Below are positions 32,581 to 42,255 of a stretch of DNA of 64,000 nucleotides, one piece after another; within the stretch, counting starts at the first letter, position 1, and each line of letters starts with the position of its first letter. A program made the position numbers and the translations under genes. Under the pieces are notes generated by a model. That model had not been told where the DNA came from, did not search any database, and saw only the letters and a program-made list of their open reading frames with translations. Origin of the DNA: Anodontia alba (taxonomy: Eukaryota; Mollusca; Bivalvia; Lucinida; Lucinidae); contig OZ024830.1 of NCBI GenBank assembly GCA_964016985.1, positions 77,434,763-77,498,762 on the forward strand, written 5' to 3'.

Positions 32581-32610
32581 ATGCACGCATGTGTGTGTGT
32601 GTAGGGTTAA
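32539..32610 (+). repeat. (TG)n microsatellite
   Basis: About 20 TG units, then CATGCACGCATG and a second short TG run. Preceded by poly-T at 32470-32489. Confidence 0.93.
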
Positions 32611-32624
32611 GTCCCTTTAAATCC

Positions 32625-32785
32625 TTACCATACTTATCCTAAAATTTGAATGACTAGCTGTTGATGTATCAAAGAATTGCTGGATGATTGGCAAACAGTG
32701 TAGAACCTGATCAGATGCTTTGCTTTAATTGCAGCATCTGATCTGGGTCTACAAGGTTTGCTCAGGCTTTTTTGTCCCAATAGTT
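32625..32785. mobile_element. MITE-G copy, partial
   Basis: TTGATGTATCAAAGAATTGC, GGCAAACAGTGTAGAACC, GCAGCATCTGATCTGGGTC, TTTGTCCCAATA. Reverse of the 27697 copy. Confidence 0.65.
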
Positions 32786-32790
32786 TGGTT

Positions 32791-33082
32791 GCCGGCCTCA
32801 GTGGCTCAATCGGATGGGAATCAGCCTGGTGATCGGGAGGTGGCAGGTTCGATCCTAATAAGGCCTGGCACACTCTTACATGGAGTTTGATCATGAAATG
32901 TTTCCTATGGTCATTCTCCCTCAACTCCTGAAGGGCAGTTGTCAGTTTCTGGTGAAAGAATGTGCACAAATACTGGTACCTTAACTGCTTAGAGGACTAA
33001 GCCTTGTGGTTAGGTAAATTGACCCACTCAATGTGACCTTAAAAGTGTTGACAGGCCTTTAAACTCAAAACCAACCAACCCA
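32791..33082 (+). mobile_element. SINE-1 copy, full length
   Basis: Head GCCGGCCTCAGTGGCTCAAT (A box) and GGCAGGTTCGATCC (B box). Body TTCTCCCTCAACTCCTGAAG. Tail AAAACCAACCAACCC. The best-preserved forward head in the window. Confidence 0.85.
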
Positions 33083-33130
33083 GTATTTTGGATTATTTCA
33101 GTAATTTTTCAGAATTTTTTCAATTTGTTT

Positions 33131-34292
33131 ATTTTTATGCCCTGCTGCAAAAGTGGCCAGGGTATTATGTTATACTCTACGAAATTTGGAGTGTCCATCT
33201 GTCTGACCTTCCATCCAAGGTCAGTCTGTCAGTGCTTCTGTGTCGCATTCATAACTCTAATACCGTCTTAGATATTTTCAAGAAACTTCACACAAATGTA
33301 AAGCAGCATGAGACAATGTGCAGAACACATGAACCATAACTCTGGTTAGCCTACTTTTGGAATTATTGCCTTTTGAACTTTGAACATAGCCATTTCTACT
33401 ATGTACTTGTGTCTATTCTGTAAGTTGAAAACTGTTCGAGGTATGATTATGAAATTTCTCACAAATGTAAAGCACTATGAGGCAACATACAGAACACAAA
33501 AACGTAACTCTGGTTAATCTGCTTTTGGAATTGCGGCCTTTTGAACATAGTAGATATTGAAAATAGCCATTTCTACTATGTACACTTGTCCACTATATTT
33601 TCATGAAACTTCACACAAATGTAAAGCACTAAGAGACGACTTGCAGAACACATGAACTGTAACTCTGGTTTTGTCTTCTTTTTGAGTAATTGCCCGTTGA
33701 ACATTGGACATAGCCATTTCTACCATGTACTGGTGTCAGCTCTATAAGTTGAAAACTGTTCGAGATATTATTATGAAATGTCTCACAATTGTAAAGCACC
33801 ATGAGACAATGTGCAGAACACAAAGCCGTAACTTTGGTTAACCTAGTTTTGGAGTTGTGGCACTATGAACATAGTAGATATTGAAAATAGCCATTTCTAC
33901 TATAAACACATGTTTGCTCTGTAAGTTGAAAACCGTTCCAGATATTTTGATGAAACCTCACACAAATGTAAAGCATCATGTGACGAGGTGCAGAACACAG
34001 CAACCGTAACTCTGGTTAACCTACTTTTGGAGTTTTATCCCCTTGAACTTTCAAAATATTTATTTCTGTAATATATTTGTGTTCATTCTGTAACTTGAAA
34101 ACTGTTCAAGATATTTTCTTGAAACTTTATGCAAATGTATATCACCAAAACATTTACATGCATCAATGTTGATAATATTTAGGGTAAGACTGATAGACCT
34201 TCTGTTTGATTATATTTTTGACAGAGTTATGGTACTTGCTTGATGTAAGTGCAGTGGCGGGGCATGGTGCAGTGCTTCCAGTACTTTTATTG
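33131..34292 (+). mobile_element. Helitron-like element, ~165 bp cores
   Basis: 5' TTTTTATGCCCTGCTGC; 3' GGCGGGGCATGGTGCAGTGC. About six core units with AAGTTGAAAACTGTTCGAG, AAACTTCACACAAATGTAAA and GAACACA...CCGTAACTCTGG. No CTAG end, so a different 3' subfamily. Confidence 0.75.
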
Positions 34293-34371
34293 AAAAGATG
34301 GTTTCAAACAAGATAAAACAGGAAAAATTCTTGTCTGTAGTTACCGATTTTGAAAAGAGAGGCAATTAATA

Positions 34372-34560
34372 TTAACCCTTGTCCTGCTGAACCCAGATAT
34401 ACCCTGCCCTTGCAAACAGTGTAGATCCAACTAATCTGGATCTCCACTGTTTGCCATTAATTATGTGAATTTATATCAGCAATCTGGATCAAGTAATCTG
34501 ATTGGCTGAAAATTAGAAATGGGCATGGCATCTTAATTTATTCAGAAGGACAAGGGTTAA
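34372..34560 (-). mobile_element. MITE-A copy with deleted hairpin
   Basis: TTAA at 34372-34375 and 34557-34560. The loop side of the hairpin (GTTGGCTTC...) is gone, leaving GTAGATCCAACTAATCTGGA. Confidence 0.83.
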
Positions 34561-34675
34561 AGTGCCTCATTTTGCAAAATTTGTTACCAGTACTTCATTG
34601 AAGAGAATAGATAATAAATTAAATGTCAGTTAACAAAGCTCCAGCTAAGGCAATTTTTCAACCAATAAGTTTCAT

Positions 34676-34762
34676 TATTTTCTTATTTCTCCACAAAAAC
34701 ATATGAGGCACTTCTAATGAGTGCCCACAACGTAAGTTTTTGTGGAAAAATAAGAAAAATAT
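34676..34762. mobile_element. MITE-B palindrome, left-arm deletion
   Basis: TTATTTCTCCACAAAAACAT fused directly to GAGGCACTTCTAATGAGT; the intervening left arm is lost. A decayed reverse SINE-1 (GATAGCTGTCCTTTTCGAAT) follows at 34850-34990. Confidence 0.72.
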
Positions 34763-35121
34763 TTTCCTAATTCCCACATTATTCTTTTCCGTTTGAATTT
34801 GTTGAATATATTCATAAACATGCATCTATTTCTGTATGTTTTGCAATATTTTTGCCAGTAACTGATAGCTGTCCTTTTCGAATCAGCAGAAAGGGGAGAA
34901 CAATGGAAGAAAATAATTTTGTCTTTGCCAAAGTTATATGGCCAAGCTTTGATTCAAACTTGATGCTCTACTGACTTCCCTGTAGAGCCCAGCTACTGGC
35001 CTGAGTCTACGGAGTCGTTTTCTTTTTAGAAAGGCTCACTTCATTTAGATGCATGTCGTTGTTGCTGCCATGTTTTGTTATGTTTGGTGGATCCAGTCAA
35101 GATTTTACATTATGATGAACT

Positions 35122-35321
35122 TTAACACAATCTGGGCAAATACAGCAGATGGCAGATTGATGCTGTTTTTCTACTTTTCCCAGAAAACAGAGATTGAATC
35201 CTTAGAAGACAATTTACATGAAGTGTCTGATCCTATTTTCTAGGAAAAAAAGCATTATATTTTCAAAATATTCCCTAATATGTCATCTGCTGAAATTTTT
35301 ACCCAGCATGCTAAGAGTTAA
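35122..35321 (+). mobile_element. MITE-E copy
   Basis: TTAA at both ends. CAGCAGATGGCAGATTG left, TCATCTGCTGAAATTTTTAC right. The left inner arm is shortened. Confidence 0.78.
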
Positions 35322-35357
35322 ACAGTTTTATTTCAACAATTATTTTTTGCATCAGTT

Positions 35358-35589
35358 TTAACCCTTAAAATATATACCAAGAAAACCCTAGCATCTGAAA
35401 ATGTCATCTGTTTATGTCGTCTACTGAATATTCTTGAGAACTTTTCAAACCTATTCAGTGTGGACCCTGATCAGGCTGCTCCTAGAGGAGCAGTCTGATC
35501 GGAGTCCCACTGTTTGCAAAAATTTTATAAATCACAAGCAGATGACAAAGCAGACAACAATTGTTGTGATTGATAGTTTAAGGGTTTAA
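35358..35589 (-). mobile_element. MITE-D copy, reverse
   Basis: TTAA at 35358-35361 and 35586-35589. Hairpin GTGGACCCTGATCAGGCTGC / GCAGTCTGATCGGAGTCC. Arms as in 21232-21479, opposite orientation. Confidence 0.8.
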
Positions 35590-35626
35590 GCTGTATTCTT
35601 GAAAATTTGGCAATGGATCTTTCCTG

Positions 35627-35923
35627 TTTGGTGGAATTGATACACTTTCAGGGGAGGTAACTCTTCCATTATTGATTTAATCTACCTTCTGAAAGAGGTC
35701 TACTCTAAAAGAAAAGAATTTAGGGAGCAAATTCTTTCCATTTATTTAAAGTATACCCCTTTTCAGATGGGACTTTGTGTTCAGAAAAGCCAACAGGAAG
35801 TATCTCCCTTGTACAAAATGATAGGCAATATTGCATGAAATTTCAGATTCTGTTTTCTAGGGAGAATAACCAAAATATTTAAAACTGTCCTCTAATTTTT
35901 TTCTCAGCATGCTAAGTGTTAAT
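35627..35923. mobile_element. Chimera of MITE-F and MITE-E right arm
   Basis: MITE-F from GATACACTTTCAGGGGAGG to GTATCTCCCTTGTACAAAAT, then MITE-E (ATTGCATGAAATTTCAGA, TTTTCTAGGGAGAATAA, CTCAGCATGCTAAGTGTTAA). Confidence 0.66.
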
Positions 35924-35999
35924 TGTTAGCATTTAGGATTTCATAATCTCAGTTGAAAATTCCAAAAACTTTGAAGACCGGGGCTGGGCACCAGTAACA

Positions 36000-36195
36000 T
36001 ACTAACCATTTTAGACTCCCGAAAGGCTAATTGGCAAACAGTGTAGCAGAATGCAGCATCTGATCAGGGTCTCCACTGCTTGCAAATTTTAGCCATTTTT
36101 CTCTAGGCCTAAATCACATAGCTGGGCAAACCTCGAATTGAAATTGGACTCTTCCAGTATATACTGTTGTGTATTTATTCAGTCTAAAATGAGCT
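36000..36195 (+). mobile_element. MITE-L copy
   Basis: CTAACCATTTTAGACTCCCG left, TATTCAGTCTAAAATGAG right. The hairpin is partly deleted (CAAACAGTGTAGCAGAATGC). Confidence 0.68.
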
Positions 36196-36536
36196 TATCT
36201 GTTAGTTTTTTATTAGCAGCCTAAGTTTTTGCAGCATTTTTATTAGCGGCCTGATTTTTTTGCACATTATTTAAAGCAGAAAGTATGCATTTATTGACAT
36301 ATATAATAAATATCCTGGAATCTGTTCCAGGTTTCATGGAGATTGCAATTGATAGGACATTTGCTAAAGTAATTACACTACTGGAGTTTGTTTGCTTAGT
36401 GGGCTATTTAATTGTGCCACAAGAGAATTTGCCTTATTTCTGTATGCCAACATTGAAGATCTAAAGTAGCCTGCAGCTGTAATTTGATTATAGCCATTCA
36501 TATATATAGATTCATCAAAGATTATACATTACATGT

Positions 36537-36609
36537 GGAAACAGCAAGTACCTGGACCAGCCTGCGCAAGTACACAAATGCGCAGGCTGTTCCAGGCCTT
36601 TGCTGTTTG
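36537..36609. repeat. MITE-H-like hairpin
   Basis: AAACAGCAAGTACCTGGACC with AGCCTGCGCA pairs with TGCGCAGGCT and GGCCTTTGCTGTTT. Stands alone in 36196-36762, where nothing else is recognised. Confidence 0.6.
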
Positions 36610-36762
36610 CATTTTGTTTAAAGCAGATTTTCCCCTGATGCAGTTTGTTTAAATTTCTCAAGTGTTTCAACATAGAGCTCTCAGACTCTCAGCAGGTTCA
36701 AGGGATCTTTGGGAATTTTATTACCAATTTGAAGATGAGCTGTCTTCAGCCTGCTTTCTCAT

Positions 36763-36984
36763 GCATTTAGCGCTTAGCACGAGGCTGGGTAAAATTTTCA
36801 GCAGATGACATTTTGAAATATTTTTCTTATTTTTCCTATAAACAGGATTTGACATTTCATGCAAATTGTCTCCACTGGAGACAATTTGTATGAAATGTCA
36901 AAGTCTGTGTTCTGGGATAAATAAGTAAGAAAAATATCAACATCTGTCGTCTACTGAATTAGCCAAGAGACTGGTAAAGGTCAA
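36763..36984 (+). mobile_element. MITE-E copy
   Basis: GCTTAGCACGAGGCTGGGTA left, TGTCGTCTACTGAATTAGCC right. Centre GTCTCCACTGGAGAC, arms ACATTTCATGCAAATT / AATTTGTATGAAATGT. Confidence 0.8.
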
Positions 36985-37475
36985 TTGGGTACAAATTGAG
37001 GTTGATGGATTTGCTCCCCATTAACTTTTACTAATAATTTAGGGATTGTGGGGATAGAAAATTGATGTTTTCATATGCACTTGGACATTTTGCAGGAAAC
37101 TTGTCTTTTTCCTGAGCTATATGGTAAAAAATTTGCTTCATGTAGACTTGAAGTGACACAGATTGGCATGCTTATTTGTGCTTAGTCTTTGCTCTTTGTA
37201 ATTTCTCAGGGAAAATGGTAGCAGCAACTCAGTTGCCTAAGGCCACTTAATTTTGGGCTGGGTCCCTAAGTTTGGGGAGAAAATGCCTATTAGCTTAAAT
37301 TCAGTTACCAGGTATGGCAGTCTGCACTCCTAAATGAAACTGCTTAGTATTTTTACTTGAATTTTCTGAGGCAATGCTGCTTTTATTTAGAAGCCTGGAT
37401 GCTTACAAACTCTCATATTTTCTATTTTCAATTGTATAACATTAATATGGAGATAAATGTCTGTTTATTTTTCAG
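36985..37475. other. Intron, no feature seen
   Basis: Unique-looking sequence ahead of the third exon, with a pyrimidine-rich stretch at the acceptor (CTGTTTATTTTTCAG). No repeat family recognised. The same holds for 37567-38080 after that exon. Confidence 0.45.
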
Positions 37476-37566
37476 GAATTCCCTTGGTACCCAAAACCAG
37501 TGAATGAATTAACAGAGGGTGCTGCCATACAACTCAATGAGGCTGCCTGCCTCGTTCTCTTTGTAG
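37476..37566 (+). CDS. NXN: Nucleoredoxin-like, third exon in window
   Basis: Acceptor TTTTTCAG, donor GTAGGT. Phase 0 entry, 30 codons with EFPWYPKPVNEL and NEAACLVLF, then exit in phase 1. FPWxPK followed by an acidic linker marks the boundary between the central thioredoxin-like domain and the C-terminal domain in nucleoredoxin. It follows a 31.5 kb intron. Confidence 0.88.
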
Positions 37567-38080
37567 GTAGGTTGACTATCAGATTCACTGTTATCTTGCT
37601 GGGCACAGGGAACCAGTTGAGTCAGGAATGCTGATTGGTGCAAAAATGGGCAGGGATAGTTAATTTATGTAAGGAGGCCTGTGATTGGTTAATAAAAAAG
37701 ATAAAGGTTAATAATAAAGATAAAACTTATTTTTCTAATTTGAAGAAAAATGTTTGTGTGTAAAGAAATTTTCTGTTTGTGTTTGCTGGAGCCAAAAGAA
37801 GAAGTGGTGAAATTTTAAAATTTCAGTTTGCAATAGCTGCCAAGTGAGGGGTTGCTACATTCAGCCTACAAAAAGTCCCAGAATGTGCTGGTGTTTTTTC
37901 CCTATGTATTTTGCTGCACTGGTCTTTAAATTAAAACAAAATTTGGAAAGCCAGCCATACCCTGAAAAGAACCTTTAACCACCAAGAAGTGGCATTATTA
38001 TGGAAGCATTATAGGAAAAATAATTAGTTCTCTCTACCCTGCTAAGGAAGGAGCCATCAGTGGTCTAAATATAGTACAAA

Positions 38081-38324
38081 TGTAAAGGAGAATTTATACA
38101 CTTTCAGGGGAGGCAGGTCTGTTCATTTGTTTTTTTACTCCCTTCTGAAAAGGGGTCTACTCAAAAAGGAAAGAATTTGTTCATCTTGTGAGCAAATTCT
38201 TTCTTTTTTGAGTAGACCCCTTTTCTGAAGGGGATTGGTGTGCAGGAGAGCAAACAGGAAGTCATAAAAGTTGTCTTCCTTATAAAAATGGCAGAGTAAC
38301 TTCCAAGGGTATCCAGTCCCTCTA
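38081..38324 (+). mobile_element. MITE-F copy
   Basis: GAGAATTTATACACTTTCAG left, ATCCAGTCCCTCTAA right. Hairpin GGGGTCTACTCAAAAAGG / TTTTTTGAGTAGACCCC intact. Confidence 0.8.
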
Positions 38325-38412
38325 ATATGAATGGATAAACCTCAAGGAAAGAGTATTCTATATATAGAATAAGTTATAAAATAGCCCAGTTTGGAGCTAA
38401 ACAATTTTATTT

Positions 38413-38676
38413 CTCTTTTTGAAAGGGAGAACACTGCGACAGAAAACAGTTTGCTTCACTGTTATATGACTACACTTAATGTAAAGAATTTTGCTCACCC
38501 TGGGAGCAAATCTATTTCTTTAAGAGTAGGTCCCTTTGTGAAGGGTTAAGATGAGGCCGGGTGGCTGAGCATTGGATACAATTTGCAAGAAATGTCAGAT
38601 CCTGTTTTCTGGGAAAAATAAGAAAAAATCACCAATTTGTCATCCGCTGAATTAGCTCAGAGAGTGGTAACGGTTA
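38413..38676. mobile_element. MITE-F fragment joined to MITE-E right arm
   Basis: TTTTGAAAGGGAGAACACTG and GGGAGCAAATCTATTTC (F-like), then AATTTGCAAGAAATGTCAGA, CTGTTTTCTGGGAAAAATAA and CATCCGCTGAATTAGC (E-like), ending at GGTTAA. Confidence 0.6.
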
Positions 38677-38918
38677 ATACATCTCAGGGTGATGGTGTGT
38701 TGCACGTGTAAATTGGACTATGCAATGCAATACTTTGAGAATGATATCCCTTAAAATATACCGTAAAAATTCTAATTAACGCCCATGCTCTAATAAACGC
38801 CCATCCCCCCAATTTCAACTAAAAAAATGGCGGATTTTTGGTCCATTTCCGAGAAAGTTGGTGCCTCTATTAAACGCCCATTACAGACAAATGCGGGACA
38901 AAAGGCAAAAATCCTACC

Positions 38919-39389
38919 TTATGCGGTCAGTTTGCGTATCTGTTTTTTTATCACAGAACGAACGTGAACCTTTTTCTCTCTTAGCCCAAATAAACGGTAT
39001 GTGCATGGAATTTCAAGCCCACGACCTTGTACAAATGTTCCTTCTTCTGCTGATCGTGGTTCCCCGGTTATAACACACTCAATGTCCACAATATTTCCGT
39101 CCTGGAATAACTGTGTCAGAGGCTGACATAGACCTTCCGGAATATGACCAACGGTAATGTTCCCTTTTTTCACAATAATGGCGCTGTCACTATGTTCATT
39201 CTCAGGCTCCAAATTACACACAAGTTCTGTGCCCGATGGGTAAGATACCCTATACACGTGATATCCTTTGATAACAGACTTCACTGAAACGAGCATGCAC
39301 ACAGCCATGTTAGATTTCTTTTGAAGCGAGGCCGCAATGAGATCAAAAGATAGCGCCAAACTATTTCCGGTCATACGAGGGGCGATCAA
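38919..39389 (-). CDS. HIRAN-like domain protein in TIR element
   Basis: 156 codons, intact. Residues from about 44 to 130 resemble the HIRAN domain: GYHVYRVSYPSGTELVCNLE, PENEHSDSAIIVKKG, then VGHIPEGL. The pattern (basic/aromatic start, xxEPxNxxDxxAIxV, GxIPxxL) matches HIRAN modules of HLTF/Rad5-type proteins, which bind DNA 3' ends. The final part (GLEIPCTYRLFG) resembles stand-alone HIRAN proteins multiplied in invertebrates. The start is uncertain: the first Met falls in a mariner-TIR-like stretch, and a later Met (MAVCMLVSV, about residue 28) is a good alternative. Assignment is by pattern memory, not search. Confidence 0.62.
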   Translation of the reverse strand: MIAPRMTGNSLALSFDLIAASLQKKSNMAVCMLVSVKSVIKGYHVYRVSYPSGTELVCNLEPENEHSDSAIIVKKGNITVGHIPEGLCQPLTQLFQDGNIVDIECVITGEPRSAEEGTFVQGRGLEIPCTYRLFGLREKKVHVRSVIKKQIRKLTA

Positions 39390-40268
39390 TAATTATTGTA
39401 CCTCAAAACTTAAAGGAAAAAAAAAAAAACAAAAAAAAAAACAGACTCGTCATTCCAATTCCTGGTGACAATAAAACCTAAGAGAAATGATGGACGCTTT
39501 TTATAGCGACTATAACAGGGACTGACCAAAATTAAATGAAAACAACAGCGGCACTTTCGTACTTCCTGAATAATTCATTGACCATAAAATTGTTGAGTAA
39601 TCCTTGCAATCAACGAGTACAATTAAATGGAATTTGGCACCAATGGGGAGGATGAGCAAACAGACGACTCGTATGCCACAGACAATGAGTGATTAATGAA
39701 GAAAAAAGAGAGAAAACCCGATGACATTTTCTGTGACTCTTTTATTTCTAAGCCCTACTCATGCAATTCTATTGATTTGTTTCCATTTGCGTTTCCAGTT
39801 TTTAAAAGCCGAAAAACATGATGGACGATAAGTAAACATAAACAAACTGTTTAAATAGTGTCTGGTGCCCTTTGTGGTGCGCGGTATTTGATACTGTAAA
39901 ACGTCTTGTCCTTCTGTTGAGACATATTTCTACCTTCATGTCTCTGCTCTAAACGTAGATTGCAGGTGATCCGGAGAACGTTCGCCCAGAATTTATGTTT
40001 TTGAGCAGAAATAAGAAAAAAAAATAATGCCGTCCAATGCATTTCTAACCTTCTCACATAAAAGTGGGATTATCGGGAGCGTTTGCACCCTGTAATCTCA
40101 ACATGAGCATCAGCTACCTATTTATAAGGTTGATAAAAAGAAAACAGAACATGTTAAATCGTAGCGTTTTATTTCAAAGCCATGAACATATTTATCATGA
40201 TCATTGTGAGTATATACATCGTTTTAAGTGTTAACAATTGATTATAATCCATGATACCCGGTATACTA

Positions 40269-40385
40269 TGACGTCATTCAATAATAGGTAGTTCTACCGG
40301 ACACGGAGGAACTTGAGACACGGAGGTAGTAATACTAGTCCTCGTTGAGAAGATGGCGGTGCACTTCCGAAAAAATATGATCTCT
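40269..40385 (+). promoter_or_regulatory. Promoter-like motif cluster in TIR element
   Basis: A palindromic CRE (TGACGTCA, 40269-40276), AAGATGGCGG (YY1-type, 40350-40359) and CACTTCCG (ETS-type, about 40363-40370) lie within 105 bp in a locally GC-richer stretch. Such clusters are typical of TATA-less metazoan promoters. Motifs only; activity is inferred. Confidence 0.4.
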
Positions 40386-40641
40386 TGCTATTCCCATGAA
40401 ACTGCAGCCTCCAATAAGCGCCCATCCCCTTCTCTCAGACTGGCCATGATTCTAATAAACGCCCAGGGGGTTAATTAGAATTTTTACGGTATGTAATGTT
40501 TGTCCTGGCCATGTCTTCTAAACTGATTGAAAGAGCTTTATCAAGTTTGGTGGATTATACCATATCATTTGATCTCAATAATGTGCCTCTTCAAAAATAA
40601 TGGATGGTATGATGCAATACTTCCCCAGTTATGCCCCTTTA

Positions 40642-40786
40642 TTAGCTCACCTGAGCACGAAGTGCTCATGGTGAGCTATTATGGTCAGTCAATGTTGACG
40701 CTGCACGACGGATGACGCACAACGCACGACGGACATTGACTGACCACAATAGCTCACCATGAGCACTTTCTGCTCAGGTGAGCTAA
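40642..40786. mobile_element. Foldback of two Helitron-like 5' ends
   Basis: TTAGCTCACCTGAGCA... at left and ...TGCTCAGGTGAGCTAA at right, each followed inward by GTGCTCATGGTGAGCTAT(T) and GGTCAGTCAATG. The arms are inverted copies of the same 5' terminus, about 60 bp each. The flank (from 40500) is a worn Helitron core. Confidence 0.75.
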
Positions 40787-40964
40787 AAAGGCTTTGTATA
40801 CAGTACTCATAATGAGCCATCTTATCTGGATCTACACTGCCTTTTCTGTTTTGCCACTATACTATTTGGCATTTTGTTTTAGATTTTTATTTAAGCGGCA
40901 TTCGTTTTTGAGATATTAATGGATTAATCTAAATTCAAAGATTACCTTAAGCATAGGGGAACAC

Positions 40965-41052
40965 ATAGGCCTGGGCAAACAGTGCAGTCACCAAGATCAG
41001 ATGCCACAATTTCTCAGGATTGTGGCGTGCCTGATTAGGCTGCAGATGGTTC
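40965..41052. repeat. MITE-G hairpin remnant
   Basis: GGCCTGGGCAAACAGTGCAG, then AAGATCAGATGCCACAAT / ATTGTGGCGTGCCTGATT. Confidence 0.6.
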
Positions 41053-41142
41053 ATCACGAAAACATGCCCATATAATATTGAACCCCTTAAACCCCACTTT
41101 TTTATAGTAAAACTGGAGTTTACAGGGGTATACATAAGTTTT

Positions 41143-41252
41143 CTTATTTCTGCTCAAAACGTAGATTGTGGGTACTCATTAGAACCGCCTCGGCGAGGCG
41201 GTTCTAACGAGTACCCACAATCTATGTTTTGAGCAGAAATACGAAAAATATC
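41143..41252. mobile_element. MITE-B palindrome, variant B2
   Basis: GATTGTGGGTACTCATTAGA / TCTAACGAGTACCCACAATC around ACCGCCTCGGCGAGGCGGT. Preceded by TTAAACCCCACTTTTTTATA as in the B2 copy at 11513. Confidence 0.84.
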
Positions 41253-41629
41253 AGAGTTTTTTATCTGAAATTTTTCAGTTTTTAGGGGTGAAATTTTCTA
41301 TATATTTGAATAGGCGTGTTTACGTAATGTGACCTAAAGAAGGTCAAGTCATCAGACAGGTTAGCCTGGGGAGGGAGATTGTTTCACTGTATAATGAGTC
41401 TTTCCGAGGGGGAGTAATTTATATCATTCTGACAGTTCCTAGTTTTTTTTTGTTTTTTGTTTTTTTTTCTGTTTTTTTTTTTTGATTTATTAGAAACATT
41501 CTAATAAATGCTAGTTTAAATTGAGCAGAAACCTTTCAAAAGCCAGCCAAATAATTTTGTAGGGTTGAATTTTGAGAATATTAAATATTTTCAGAGAACA
41601 TACATAGCTCCAGGAAAGAGGAATATCAT

Positions 41630-41785
41630 TTCTCCAAGAACACGTATTTTGTGGGTTCTTATTAAAAGCAGTGAGGTGCTTCTTATGAGTATCAACACCA
41701 TGTTTTTTTTTTATAGAGAAATAAGTTGTGGGTACTCATTAGAAGTGCCTCAGTACTCACAATGTATTTTTGTGGAGAAATAAGT
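41630..41785. mobile_element. MITE-B, two worn copies
   Basis: TTTCTCCAAGAACACGTATT, GTGAGGTGCTTCTTATGAGT, then TTGTGGGTACTCATTAGAAG and TTTTTGTGGAGAAATAAG. The arms no longer pair fully. 41253-41629 and 41790-41970 show nothing else. Confidence 0.6.
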
Positions 41786-41975
41786 TAGTTTAAAAAATCT
41801 TTTCTAGAGTTATGGAAGTTGATAGTGATGATAAACATGATGATTCTTTATTTAGACCTTTCTGTCAGCGCTCTGAAAAATTGATTGGCATATTTATAAA
41901 TTAATACATTCAGATCCACCCCTCTTGTCTTTTATTACTTTATCTATCACAATCATGATCTAAATATTTGCATAG

Positions 41976-42140
41976 TGAATGGATGCACCTCCAAGGGAAA
42001 TAACTGACATGTAAATATTAACCTCCCTTCTTTTTGGGGCTACTCTTAAAGGAAAGAATTTGCTCCAAAAGGTAAGAATTTGCTCCCTTTTGGGGCAAAT
42101 TGTTTCCTTTAAGAGTAGCTCCCATTTTTGGATGGGTTTT
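41976..42140. mobile_element. MITE-F copy, shortened
   Basis: ACTCTTAAAGGAAAGAATTT / AAATTGTTTCCTTTAAGAGT arms, with a duplicated AGAATTTGCTCC segment at 42056-42084. Confidence 0.68.
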
Positions 42141-42255
42141 TTAATTATCCATCCTTTAAAATAGCAATGTCTGGGCGGGCAGGCAATGTCTGAGGATTAC
42201 CTTTTGGTTACCCTTTGTGAAGAACCCATCCATAATACCATTAGGCATTTTTCTT

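Larger units (their letters stand above)
38761..40489 (-). mobile_element. TIR element carrying a HIRAN-like ORF
   Basis: Ends CCGTAAAAATTCTAATTAAC (left) and GTTAATTAGAATTTTTACGG (right) are exact inverted repeats with TA outside each. Subterminal AATAAACGCCCAT motifs recur (38791, 40411, 40453) in direct orientation. 1.73 kb, less AT-rich than its surroundings. A worn MITE-B2-like segment (TAAACGTAGATTGCAGG) is embedded at 39950-40020. No transposase frame is visible, so it is either non-autonomous or decayed. It lies in nucleoredoxin intron 3. Confidence 0.8.

Noticed and set aside
30912..32642. His/Thr-rich and Val/Cys-rich frames
   Set aside because: Translations of CA and TG microsatellites.
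39851..40057. Second minus-strand frame in the HIRAN element as an upstream exon
   Set aside because: It overlaps a worn MITE-B2 fragment and an A-rich run and has no recognisable domain; no convincing splice pair links it to the HIRAN frame.
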